Assembly (NCBI GenBank): GCA_030549495.1
Contig: JAUIRK010000920.1
Span: 868,001-932,000 of the forward strand
Direction: 5' to 3'
DNA from: Nectonema munidae
Lineage: Eukaryota; Nematomorpha; Nectonematoida; Nectonematidae
Length of the DNA stretch: 64,000 nucleotides
Positions 22,960 to 33,570 of this stretch are shown here, one piece after another; position 1 is the stretch's first letter; every line of letters begins with the position of its first letter. Under the pieces are notes generated by a model. That model ran no database searches. It saw nothing but the letters and a program-made list of their open reading frames with translations, and was not told the DNA's origin. Made by a program: the position numbers and the translations under genes.

Positions 22960-23770
22960 AGGTTTAATCGATTTTTTTGACAGGTTTTATTGATTTCATA
23001 AAAAATCAACATCACCATTAAATTCTGCATACTTGAAATGTATAAAAAACTTTAAAGAATCAAAATTTTAATTTTGACATGGGCTGTCATATTTAAATTA
23101 TTTTGTCAGGTTTGACTAATTTTTTATTAAAAAAAAAAGGAATATAACCAGTAAACACAGCCTACTTGAAAATGGGTATATGTGTGTAAAAAACATTATA
23201 TAATTATTTAGATAAAAAGTTTCTTTTTTGAGATGAGTTGTCATATGTAAATCACTTTTTTGACGAATGATTTTCATAAAAAATGAATATCACCACTGAA
23301 TTCAGCATATTTGAAAATGGGTATACATGTGTAAAAAACTTTATATACTTATTTAGATAAAAAGTTCCTTTTTGAGATGAGCTGTCACATTTAGATCAAT
23401 TTTTTGACAGGTTTGATTGATTTTCATAAAAAATGAATATCACCACTGAATTCAGCTTACTTGAAAATGAGTATACATGTGTAAAAAACTTTATATATTT
23501 ATTTAGATAAAAAGTTCCTTTTTGAGATGAGCTGTCACATTTAGATAAATTTTTTTGACAGGTTTGATTGATTTTCATAAAAAATGAATATCACCACTGA
23601 ATTTAGCATATTTGAAAATGGGTATACATGTGTAAAAAACTTTATATACTTATTTAGATAAAAAGTTCCTTTTTGAGATGAGTTGTCATATGTAAATCAC
23701 TTTTTTGACAGGTTTGAATGATTTTCATAAAAAATGAATATCACCACTGAATTCAGCATATTTGATTTTT
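22960..23770. repeat. Tandem array, unit 150-151 bp, about 6 units (array B)
   Basis: The landmark TTTTGACAGGTTTGATTG with following ATTTTCATAAAAAATGAAT recurs at about 22979, 23105, 23262, 23406, 23557 and 23707. The last three units are nearly identical (spacings 151 and 150) and the first ones degraded. Unit sequence is unrelated to array A although the period is the same. It directly follows the TTAA element. Confidence 0.85.
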
Positions 23771-24025
23771 TAAATTATCGAAAGTTTCCCTGTCTATTTA
23801 GTAAAGTAAAATAAAGAAAAATAATTTCACACTAAAAAAATTGAATAAAAGTACTTTTTAGATAAGAAAAATCAAAATTTAAAAAATAATATTTTTAAAT
23901 AATTTATTAAAAAATTATTGATAATCTTCCTTTTTGATTAAATATATAATTTGTTTAATTTTATAAAAATAATAGTTTCAGTTTTTATAAAGTAAAATCG
24001 ACATGATAGAATTATAGGTTTTCCT

Positions 24026-24365
24026 ATGGTCCTCAAATGAGGACTAATTTAAAAACCTAAAAATTATATACAAAAAAAGAAGAATTTTTGATTTTTCTAA
24101 AACGCAACATTGTTATGAATGGGTATGAAATTAAATTTTTTAAAAGAAAAGTTATATCTTATCAGATGTTATCATAAGATCTTTCTACAACATACGTGCT
24201 TTGCTACAAATAACATTTTTTAAGAAGCTTTAAAAATAATGTCTCTTTTTACTTTTTCTTTTTCTCAAATATTTAAGTATGCTTAAAATCTTTTATAATA
24301 TAGAAAAAAAAGGCCGATATTTTTCTAAAACAATGTTTTTAATAAAGTCCTCATTTGAGGACTAC
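24026..24365. mobile_element. Short TIR element (MITE) with palindromic ends
   Basis: The left end reads ATGGTCCTCAAATGAGGACT. The right end, complemented, reads GTAGTCCTCAAATGAGGACT, and similarity continues for about 10 more bases (TTTAAAAAC). Each end is itself a near-perfect palindrome (GTCCTCATTTGAGGAC). The interior is AT-rich without coding sequence. Flanking duplication not recognised. Confidence 0.65.
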
Positions 24366-24399
24366 GGTAAATAATGGGTATCAGCACAATTCTTGTTGA

Positions 24400-25140
24400 C
24401 GAATATAATGCATCTTTGGTTAAAGGTGTCATTCGTAAACATTTGAAATTTGCTAAAAGCATAAGAATTTTAAAACTTGTTGAAGCTTTTGACACCTACA
24501 CCTCATACAGACAAGTTTCTTTAATATCTACTTTTGCTAAAATTTTTGAAAAAATAATTCACACCAAGTTTATGGTCATTCAAATATTGATTTTTTCTTT
24601 GAAAATAAATTTGGGTTTTTACCGAATAAATCTACAGAACAGGTTCTGCCTATGTTTTCTTTATTCATATCAAGAAGCATTTATAGATATAAAGTTGCAT
24701 TTGTTTCTTTTTAGAATTCACAAAAGCATTTGATAAAGGCTACCTATGCGGCCGCAGTGGGCCTCGCGCTTCTCATTTTTCATTTTGATGATATATTGTA
24801 TGATTTTGGTAAATGCAATCTTTTTTCCTACCCACACTGGGCCCCGCGCAATCCATTTTGCATAGGGCCCCACGAACACTAGGGCCGGCCCTGGATAAAG
24901 GCAATCACAAGCTTCTTCTTCATAAATTTCAAAAATTGATATAAGTGGTATTTTGCATAAATTTATTGAAAGTTGTTATCTACAGTTTCTCAAAAAAATA
25001 CATCATTTCTAACAATAGCCAGTCTGAAATATTTCTTGCAGAAATAGGAATTCCTCAAGGGACCTTTACTTTTCTTAACCCTATTCCGTGGATAATTTTC
25101 AATATACCTCAATCGATAATTGTCTACAAAAGGTAGATTC
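24400..25140 (+). mobile_element. CR1/Jockey-group LINE, RT fragment, broken
   Basis: In order: GVIRKHLKFAKSIRILK (24425 on), YRQVSLISTFAKIFEKII (24501 on; family YRPISLLS-FSKIFEK), a QFGFR-N-ST-like block, EFTKAF (24715, first catalytic Asp block degraded), and, after a hAT MITE, GNHKLLLHKF and IGIPQGTF near 25042 (family GVPQGS-LGP). Truncated at both ends, with frameshifts. It resembles the better-kept LINE at 62835 onward, so they may be one family. Confidence 0.75.
24740..24893. mobile_element. hAT-type MITE with 8-bp target duplication
   Basis: A GC-rich 154-bp insert in the LINE's aspartate block. It is flanked by perfect direct repeats GATAAAGG at 24732-24739 and 24894-24901. The right end complemented starts CAGGGCCGGCCCTAG, a hAT-like terminus; the left end (CTACCTATGCGGCC) is a poorer match. 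An 8-bp duplication is the hAT signature. Confidence 0.85.
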
Positions 25141-25384
25141 TCTTATTAGAAAATTTTTAAACACTTTCTATGAATGATATGATCAAATAAATGTATCAAA
25201 ATAAAAATTGAACCCATTTCATTTTTTACATGTATTTACCGTAATTCTCCACGTATAATGCGCAGTTTTTTTCCTCAAAATCAAACGTCAAATACCGCTG
25301 CGTATTATACACGAAAAAACGATTTATTGATGAATTAAAAATAATAAAAATCAGTTTTAAAAATAAAAAAAAGCACATATTAAT

Positions 25385-25765
25385 GAATATTTTTATTCGG
25401 AGCTTTCAGAGTCGTCATCATCATCCGAATTGTCAAAAAGCTGATTTGCTTTACTCTGTCGACACCATGTCCTCGTCGAATAAATCATCGTCATACTCTT
25501 CAAATTCTCATCATCGGTATTCTCTGTTTCTTCTTGTGCTGGCGTATCTGTCCATAGGATATCGTCCTCTGTGCAGTCAATAGCATTTGAGATTGAGCAA
25601 TGCTTGAATCATTTGATAATGATGCAATGATGACCTAGCACTTCCCAGCCCTCTTTCACCCATTCGGTCACGGTTACTAAATCAGGTGCACGAGTGCGAC
25701 CACCTTTAGTGTATGATTTTTTTCAATGCTGCATCTACTCTTTCAAAAAACTGTTTTAGTGTTCG
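25385..25765 (-). pseudogene. pogo transposase, C-terminal part
   Basis: Leftward frames read ERVDAALKK, then TKGGRTRAPDLVTVTEW, then CIIIKSF-like, SNAIDCTEDDILW, and an acidic tail ending in DDDDSESSE and a stop near 25385. This is the usual end of POGK-like pogo transposases (WV--AW--I----I--SF--CGI-----G-ED--LW). It is the missing second half of the gene at 28390-29130. Confidence 0.7.
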
Positions 25766-26054
25766 GCCCTTCCTTACTAAATAATATTATAATAAATAAA
25801 AAATTTATAGAATATAAAAGATAGAAAAATTGTGGTTTTATTTAATTGCCCGTTTTAACATCAAAATTAACCATTTTATACGTTTAATTTGGGGATGTTT
25901 TTGTTTGAATATTTTCAAAAACTTTTTTAGCTTCCACTCTTTAACCAATACACTTTTTTCAGTCTATTTTTTCATATCCATTATTATTAATTGATGAGTT
26001 AAAATTTTTAGTTTTTAAATTTCTAATTGAAATATTTAGGCTTGATTTGTATTA

Positions 26055-26146
26055 CAGTAGTCCCCACTTAATAAACGACCACCAGGAAGATGACCAACCC
26101 CCGTGAACTAATGGTGCGTGTATTAGAGGGGGGGGGGGGGCTACTG
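26055..26146. mobile_element. Short Tigger/pogo-like MITE with a G tract
   Basis: The left end, CAGTAGTCCCCACTTAAT, follows a TA (26053-26054). The right end complemented starts CAGTAGCCCCCCCCCCCC because of a G run at 26128-26140. Both inner parts carry a GTT/AATAAACGACCACC and CTAATACACGCACC pattern like pogo TIRs. 92 bp, no coding. Confidence 0.5.
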
Positions 26147-26567
26147 TTCTTTTGAAATAAATGTGAAAATTTAGTAACGTCAAAAGGACGAGAAACAAAA
26201 AGTTTTTTTATACTAACATATTTCCAAAGTGATGAAAGACTTCACTTAAAAGTATTTTTCCTTTGCATTGCTTTTGATAAAAGGAATATTTAATTTTTTT
26301 CTTATGTTCATTTTGCTTTTTTTTGTACAATTTATTCTCTAATGTAATAATGTTAGTAAAAGCACAACTCACACTTCTATAACAAAAGAAGCTAATTTTG
26401 AAATCCAAACATTTGAAAAAAGAATAATTTTTTAAAAATTTTTGCCTTTCTTTGTAGACATTACCATGGCGTATATATCTTGTTATTCGAAAAATTTAAA
26501 TGTGTATTTTAAATTAATGAATGTATTTGAAGGCATCATTTAAAAACTTACTGAAAACAGGGGCGCA

Positions 26568-26699
26568 CATTCTCAAAATTTTTGGGGAGCGATATTTTTA
26601 TCCTCAAAATTTTTTGGAATTTTCATAATTTATATACAAGTTTTAAATTTTTTTTGGAGGTTTAAGGGGTTTTCGCCCCCTTTCTAATGTGTGTCCCTG
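26568..26699. mobile_element. hAT-type MITE with 8-bp target duplication
   Basis: Left end CAGGGGCGCACATT, right end complemented CAGGGACACACATT: inverted repeats differing at two of 14 positions. Flanks are ACTGAAAA (26560-26567) and ATTGAAAA (26700-26707), an 8-bp duplication with one difference. 132 bp, AT-rich centre, no ORF. Confidence 0.85.
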
Positions 26700-26799
26700 A
26701 TTGAAAAGTATTAACGACTCTTATACTTTTACAAAAATTCTTTTCAACTAAATAAAGTAAATTCTTTAAACAGGAAAAGTATTTATAAATAAAGATGAT

Positions 26800-28320
26800 T
26801 AGACAATTCTGCGAAGTGTGGCACATAACCACGAAGAATCAGTACGAGAGATAGTGGCTTTCAAATCAAATATCAAGAGTGAGGCTATGAACACGTTCAA
26901 AGCTCTAACAGAATATACAAGTATTTTCTATATCTTTAGGACGACTTCTAAGTTTAACTGTTTAGTGATAACATTTGCCTCCTGGACAATAACCAAAGAG
27001 CTTCGATGATACTTCGATTCATCAGAAAAAGCAAAAAAGAGTTCCCGTCCCAAACAAACATTCAATTTTCCATTCCAAAAAAATACTTTACAGCAAACGG
27101 CTCAAGATTCTTGCAAATGGATTTGCAATACGAAAACAAAAGAATCTTAGTTTTTCATGGAAGAACATTACAACACATCAACCAAGTTTCACAAATAAGT
27201 TCTATCTTCATTGATGGTAGGTTTAAGAAGGCCCCATATCTCTTCCATCAGATTATCACCATACACACATTTCACAATTAAATTCAAATACCAGTTATTT
27301 ATGCACTTGTATATGACAAAAAAGAAGAAACTTATAGGTATGTTTAGGTTAGTTATGTTTTTAACTAAAATTGTACCTTTTTTAATTTAAGTCAGGTATT
27401 TGATTGCTTGAAAAGTGTTGTTGGTGAAAATAGAATCTCAAGCATCACTGGAGATTTCGAAACTTCTATTATAGCTGCCGCAAAAAGAGTAAAAATAATT
27501 TACTTGAGTCATGTTTTTACTTTCACAATCTTTTTTAGTCTTTTCCGCAGAAGTAGTATCACGGATGCTATGTTCATTTTTGTCAATCAGCATACAGGAA
27601 ACTAGTAACTCTTGGATTCAGTTCTCTATATTCCAGAAGTCTAAACTTTAGAAAATGCGTTAAGATTACTTTCAATAGCTTTCTTGCCTCAGATTGAAGT
27701 AAAACATAACTAAAAGGTCAATTACTTTACTCCGATTTTTGATTCATTCATATAAAAGTCGCATACCGTAAAATGAAAAGGTTGATGGAACCTTTCGAGG
27801 TTAATTCGTTTTTCGAATATTTCAAGAATACTTGGTTAAATGATAGCAAAATAGCGCTTTGGAATGTTTTTGGGAAAAAAGTCATAAAAAATAACCATTG
27901 TGAAGGCTTTTATAATTCGTAAGTTAAAAAAAATATTTTGATAATGATGTATCAAATTTTATTTTTCTAGTTAACATGCAAGTCTTCAATCAGAAAAAGT
28001 CAGTGTTTGGGAGCTCGTGGATTTCTTTATTAAAAACGAAGAAAAGATATTCAAAGACATGGCTGAAATTGAACAGGTAAACTCAAAATACAACTGGAAT
28101 GGAGGTAATGATTTGAAAAGAAAAGAAAAAGAAAAAACCATAGAAGATATATACAGCGAATATATGATAACGAGGAATTTATACTTTTTCCTTTCAAGAA
28201 CGTCATCTCTCATAAGCTCTTGTAAGAAAATTTCAGTTGAAAATGCTCCCGATAACTACAAAAACTTCCAAAGTTTGAACCAGCGTTATTCTTTCAATGT
28301 GCAATCAATCTTGCAGTAAT
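26800..28320 (+). mobile_element. MULE (Mutator-like) transposase gene, broken, inside the pogo element
   Basis: The + strand shows AHNHEESVREIVAF (end of a FLYWCH-like finger, 26820), ILVFHGRTLQHI (27147), FIDGRFKKAPYLFHQIITIH (27210 on; family DGTFK--P-LF-QL-TIH, first catalytic Asp), IPVIYALVYDKKEETY, ISSITGDFETSIIAAAKRV (27430 on; DFE motif with second Asp), and C-terminal NDSKIALWNVFGKKV and NNHCEGFYNS near 27840-27910. Two short GT...AG introns (about 27338-27392 and 27489-27529) may be original. Frames also shift, so it is inactive. It accounts for most of the sequence splitting the pogo gene. Confidence 0.75.
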
Positions 28321-28389
28321 GGCGAAAAAAAATTTTCGTAATTAAAATTTTTTTTTTTTGAATTGTTGTATAATTTTTATATTTATAGA

Positions 28390-29130
28390 ACACCGCGGTT
28401 TGGCCGAAAGAGTGGATAAGGGCTCAAGGCGATTGATGTGGCACCAGAAAGCATCAAGAACAAGCAGGCTCTTGTCTTTTTTAACAATCCCGCGTCACGA
28501 TTCCTCCACATAACATTGGCCCACTAGATCATCAATTCATCATTCATCCATCATTTTAGTTGGAAACGCAAAATAACACCACTACGAAATTTCATGCCCT
28601 TTGGTAGCCTTTTTTTCTTAAAAACGATGTATGGTGGAAGTTTTGGGCCATCAGACACGCATGTGAGCATTACAGTGAATTGGCTTTTTTTATGACCCGT
28701 AGATTGAATTGATATAGAAGATGTCTCTTATTACGATAGTAAAGTTTGACGGGATATCAAAGGTAAGTGGCGTTTGATCAGCATTGCCAATGAGAGAAAG
28801 GGGTGGATTCAGCACTTTGCGTCGCTTGATGAGGAATCGTTGAAATACCGTATCTTTTCTTCGTAGTCACCAGGTAATTTCTGCGCAATGTGGGTTCTTC
28901 GACGTACAGACAAATTATGACGTGCCATGAACCTGTAGCACCAGTTAACGGAGGTCTCAAAATTGGCCAGATTGAGTGGTTCAGCAAGCAATTTTGCTTT
29001 CATGCGTATTTGAATAGTACTCAATGCGAGACCTTTTTGACGGCACTCAGCAATATAGCCCACCAGTTGTTTCTCCAGTTCTGGATAATAAGCTGGTGCA
29101 CCCCTGTTAGCACGTTTCTTCCTGGGCATC
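28390..29130 (-). pseudogene. pogo transposase, N-terminal and central part
   Basis: Leftward from ATG 29129: MPRKKRANRGAPAYYPELE, KQLVGYIAECRQKGLALS, WCYRFMARHNLSVRRRTH and AQKLPGDYEEKI. This is the CENP-B-type helix-turn-helix with its R-RR-T basic patch. A frame change near 28820 leads on to NADQTPLTFDIPSN (first catalytic Asp block), GHEKSQFTVMLTCV-DGPKL and LLVLDAFWCHI near 28450 (second Asp block, family LLVLDAF-GHI). Coding stops near 28390 where the inserted MULE begins. Transposase of the POGK/pogo type; dead because of the split and frameshifts. Confidence 0.8.
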
Positions 29131-29400
29131 TTGTTCAATATAGTCTTTTTTGATTTTATGCTAAAAGAAAACAAATGAGATGAACAAAGACTTTGATTAA
29201 ACAACTGTTTTATTTATTAGTTCATAAACAATAGCATGCTGCGTTTACATTGCAATCGATCGGAAATCTCTTTTGATAGTCATCTCAAAATGTGGGTTCG
29301 TATTATACACAGGTATAATGATTTTTCTTTTGATTGAAACTTTAAAAAAGGAGTGTGCATCATACACGGCTGCGTATTATACGTGGGGAATTACAATAGT

Positions 29401-29679
29401 TTAAATATCATTACATTTTGCGGATTTGACTACTTTTTTCCACTTTATGCGCTGGATAAATAAACTTGTGTGTTTCAAAAGTGTTCTTATTTCTTCATTG
29501 AAGATCAAATCAAAAATTGAAAGCTCATTGTTGAAATTTATGAGGTGTTTACATCTTTCTTTCCGAATATTTCTTTTTTGTAAAATTAAATTATTTGAAG
29601 ATGCGGACGAGTTTAAATGATTTGATGCCTCTTCTTCAATTTCCAGATTGTTTGGCTCAGAAAAACAGCCCAGTTCCAT
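29401..29679 (-). other. Unrecognised 92-codon frame
   Basis: Starts MELGCFSEPNNLEIEEE and is rich in Asn, Lys and Ile. It lies just outside the pogo right end, and 29690-29830 continues the Asp/Glu-rich character in broken frames (YSDDDM). It might be the acidic N-terminus of another transposase. Not recognised. Confidence 0.2.
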
Positions 29680-29900
29680 TTTCTAAAAATCAATCGTTAT
29701 CTTCATCACTATTTTTTGCAAATATTTTTTACTTCTTTCAAGTTTAATTCATCATTTTCTTCAGTAAATTTTTCTTTATTTAGTTCCTAGTTATCATATC
29801 ATCATCAGAATATTCAGGATATTAGAAGCATTTATAAAACCAGCAAGTAAAACACAAAGATATATAGTACAAAAAAGAGAAAATAGCACAATATCAATAC

Positions 29901-30629
29901 GGTACCCGAACATTTGGCCGAAAGACAATTGGACGACAGACATCTGACCGAATGGACATTTAGCCGACATACATTTGGCCGAACAGACATTTCACCGAAC
30001 GGACATTTGACAGAACAGACAATTGACAGAACAGAACAGAACAGACAATTGATCTTTCGGCCAAATGCCCGGACACGGTAAAGATGCGTATGTTATCTTA
30101 CGCTTTTTTTAACACAATTTTGTATATCCTTACGTGCCACCAATGAAATGTATTCGTCTACAGAGCACACGTGTCACGCTTATAACTGCAACCGGACCTT
30201 CGTTCATCGAGCATTAAAAGCATCTATGTAATCAATCACTCTTGCTCACTCAGGACTAATTTGCTATATTTTTGTAGGTTATAAGGGTCTAACTAATTAC
30301 TGACCCACAAAAAACTGCCCACAATCTTCCATTTTATGGTTGGATTTGAAAATATGCTATCCTACTATATACTATGCTATCACTAACTCTAAAACTAACA
30401 ATATTCTAACTATGCTAAATGTTTATTCTAAATTCTAAAATCTATTCTAAATGTTTATTCGATCAAATGTCCTCAAATGTCTATTCGGTCAAATGTCCGT
30501 TTGCTGAAATGTCGGTTCGGTCAAATGTCTGTTCGGCCAAATGTACATCGTCTAAATGTCCATTCGGTCAGATGTCTGTCGGCAAAATATCTGTCGGCCA
30601 ATTGTCTTTCGGCCAAATGTCCGAACACG
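29901..30629. mobile_element. Foldback element with subrepeated TIRs and perfect 9-bp target duplication
   Basis: Both ends consist of many short units of the type GGACATTTGRCCGAA: left arm 29906-30075, right arm 30460-30628 in inverted orientation (TTCGGCCAAATGTCC). The arms are about 170 bp and could form a long imperfect hairpin. The element is flanked by TATCAATAC at 29892-29900 and again at 30630-30638, a perfect 9-bp duplication. The interior (30080-30450) has no ORF. Nine-base duplications fit MULE-type or other cut-and-paste foldback elements; no transposase is encoded. Confidence 0.85.
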
Positions 30630-30639
30630 TATCAATACT

Positions 30640-33460
30640 ATATGCTAAAAAAGATAAAATCAAAAATTATTATGAATGAACTACCTTTGTACAACATACG
30701 ATCATTGTGTATGATTATAGTATTACAGTAAAATACATCCAACAAAAAACTATTATCCATTATCGCATCAAATTTTGTCGGTTTGTTATAAATATGTCGA
30801 AGCACTTGGAAATAAGCATTTTATATCGTTTTGTGAAAATAATAAGAGCATGATGAAAACAGCTGGAGTAGAATTCGTAGACAATTATTATTTATTTTAT
30901 GCAAAACAAATTTATTTTTGGTTCAACTTAGGTGTTTAATTTAAAGTATCTGAGAGAATGAAAGACAGAAGAATGATAAACCAAGGATTCGTCTTGACAA
31001 TGTGTAATTCACAAAAAAGTATAATTATATCTTTATGAAAAATGCAAAGGTAAAGTTTTAAAATTTGATAACTAAGAATTCAAAAAAAGTAAAAAAAAAA
31101 TGTAAATAAATTATTCGTTGTTCATAAAGCTTATTATGCCTGTGGGTTGTTTGTGATTTCAATATCCTTTCATTTTCTTAAAAATTGTCGTCCATTATAA
31201 ATTGATATCCACGTTTTGGTAAAGCTTTGATGAACATGTGTTAAGACCATACTTCAACCAAAACATAAGTTTTAGTATGATTCACATACTTTGCAAAATA
31301 TTACGAGAATGTTAAAATGTAACCATCTGAATTGCAGATATCAGTGTTTTATAACAAAAGCTTACAGGTTTATTTTCTTCTTATTTTTTGAGGGATAACT
31401 TCCATAGCATTCAATCTTAGACCCATCTATGCAATTGTTACTTGGTTCGTGCAGGTTTCTCAAAAAATTTCCTTTGCTAAACGTTTCATTTTAGATTAAC
31501 CTATCGCCCATTATAAATTCAATTATCTGCTGAGGGTAGTTAAAAATATTTTCTAAAAGCTTGAGATTGAGTTTTACTTTTTCTCGTCACTAAACACAAA
31601 CTTAAATGCACATTTTTGAATTTCTTCAAGCAAAATTCTTTCCGCGACTTCTAGTGTAAGCGTGGAGTCTTGATCTATTTGTCATGGTTCGAAGCCGCAT
31701 TACAACTTCCAAATACTCCAGTTTTTCAAAAGACTCTTCCCTTGAATGCGTTATCCGAAAGTACAAAAACATGACGCTGATTAGGAGTTTGTAACGACTG
31801 GAATTTATTGGATATTCAAGCATGCGACTAAACACATTTTTGCAGAGCCTTTTTTTAACTGGAAAACTTTCATAAGCACCTTCTCTTTATTTTTGAAGTA
31901 AACAATACGAAAGTATGACAGTTTTTTAATGTTTCATTTTACCAGTTCTATGCATAAAATTTATAATTTTTGATCATAAGGAAAAGTTGTGTTATTGTAG
32001 GCGCATTTATCATGATCCATTCGATATTTATTATCTCTAAATGAATCAAGGGCTGGGTTGTTCACCAGCTTCTTTTTTACAGAAACATGGATAATTTTAC
32101 AAGCTTAGTATATGAACCCGCTAAATAGTTGTTTCTGGGTGATATATTTATTTATTTTAATCAAAATCACTATTGTGTTAGTATTAAACCATGTTTTTGT
32201 TTTCTAATGCACACATTACATCACATGCATCAGTGTGTTAACTCTTGCAAATGATTTAACGCCCAAATATTTTTCCTATGATTTAAGATAAATTTATCCT
32301 TACATAGCAAAGCTCATTTGGAAGATTGATTCAAGTGATCTCAATTTGAAGTGAATGATCATACTGAAATGGATTCCCAACCAAGGTTGCTTCGTTTTTT
32401 ATATCTTCTGGCCTTTCTCATATCTTACTTTTCCTACCTTTTCAATTGTTCTTTAGGGCAACGCGACACTTTGCGAATTGTATATCTCGACTGCAGGCTT
32501 GCACGAATAAATATTGACTTCTATTTTCATTAATTAACTTTTTTCTTCTAAAGCTCAACTTACTAATTGGATTAGTAAAGGCTCGTTTCCAGACTTTTAC
32601 TAATGAATGAGTAAAGTTTACCAGTTAGATACTGTAACCTGCCAAAAAAATAGTAAAATTTGAGCCAAATTTTAGTTATACTTCTAGTTTTGCTAAGTAA
32701 ATTATTAAAAAAGTAGGTATTTCTAAATACACTTCAATTGGAAAAAATAGTCAAAATACCTAAAAAAACACGTGCAACCATGACTGACATTCAAATTACT
32801 ATAACTCAGTCATTTTAATTATTATCAACATATAGTAAAATCAAATTTGGAAATTAAACTAAATTTAAAACTTTTTTTCAAAATTTATGAAACAGAAGTA
32901 TTTATTAAATGGAAAATATTCATAATGCTTTTTCTAAAATTAATTTTTTAATGTTTGTTCTAAGGATATCTTTAAAAAACCATATGAAAAATATATCGTG
33001 AAATATAAATGTAAACATTGTATTTTACACTTAACGCCATCTAGTATACTTCAAATGAGCCGTTCTCTGTATCTCCATGGGTACATAATGTATTTAAAGT
33101 AAAAAAGGCATACACTTATATTTTTTGTGCATTTTCAAGGTATGCGATAAAATTAAAAATATCTTTAAAATCTGGGAAAGCTTAAAATTATAAGTTATTC
33201 AAATATAGGTAAAGGATTTTCAACTTTTTTAATTTCAGGTGATTTTAACAAAACCGTTTTCATATATAAATTATATCGTAATAATCTAGACTCTAATTGT
33301 AATGTAAACACCATAAAACTTCTGAGAGGTGACTTTCAAAAATAAAGGAAATTGTACTTCATCATCCCTGAAAGTAAACTTTTTTTACAAAATTAATTAA
33401 ATAAAGTTATCAAACATCCGACAAGGTTTATTACAGTGTTTGATTCAATTGATAGGAAGA
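30640..33460. other. Upstream region of the secreted-protein gene, no gene recognised
   Basis: AT-rich. One leftward 69-codon frame (31835-31626, EYLEVVMRLRTMTNRSR) has mixed composition but no known motif. Nothing else coding is seen. Regulatory sites for the gene starting at 33571 should lie in the right part but cannot be named from sequence alone. Confidence 0.4.
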
Positions 33461-33469
33461 GCAATTGTT

Positions 33470-33550
33470 TACTGATTGGCTGCAGGTTCTGCCCATCTTC
33501 TTTGAGAGGGGGGAGTATAAAAGTGGACGTTTTTCTCATTTAATAACACT
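33470..33550 (+). promoter_or_regulatory. Core promoter of the secreted EGF-module gene
   Basis: An inverted CCAAT box (TGATTGG, 33473-33479) is followed by TATAAAAG at 33516-33523. A start about 30 bp on (near 33546) leaves a very short leader of about 25 nt before ATG 33571. The CCAAT-TATA arrangement resembles the orphan promoter at 10290-10340 in layout, not in detailed sequence. Confidence 0.65.
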
Positions 33551-33570
33551 TCTTGCTTTCTTGTTCCAAA

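Larger units (their letters stand above)
25239..29396 (-). mobile_element. pogo-class DNA transposon with both TIRs, carrying later insertions
   Basis: The ends are inverted repeats: left CCGTAATTCTCCACGTATAA (25239 on), right complement TTGTAATTCCCCACGTATAA (29396 back), each bordered by TA (25237-25238 and 29397-29398). The transposase reads leftward. Its N-terminal CENP-B-like DNA-binding part and start of the DDE domain lie at 28390-29130, and its C-terminal tail at 25385-25765. The 2.6 kb between holds two MITEs and a MULE read in the opposite direction, which explains why the gene is split. The whole is 4.16 kb against about 1.6-1.9 kb for an uninterrupted pogo element of this kind. Confidence 0.8.

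Noticed and set aside
28385-28480. tRNA-like A box (TGGCCGAAAGAGTGG) suggesting a tRNA-Ser/Leu gene or SINE
   Set aside because: The complement reads as the pogo transposase second-aspartate block (LLVLDAFWCHI) in the right order with its neighbours; no B box follows.
30419-30731. Two overlapping ORFs with repeated SVKCPFAEMSV-like peptides
   Set aside because: Simply translations of the subrepeated right arm of the foldback element.
31626-31835. 69-codon leftward ORF with mixed composition as a host exon
   Set aside because: No motif, no splice or promoter context, and surrounding frames are broken; too weak to call.
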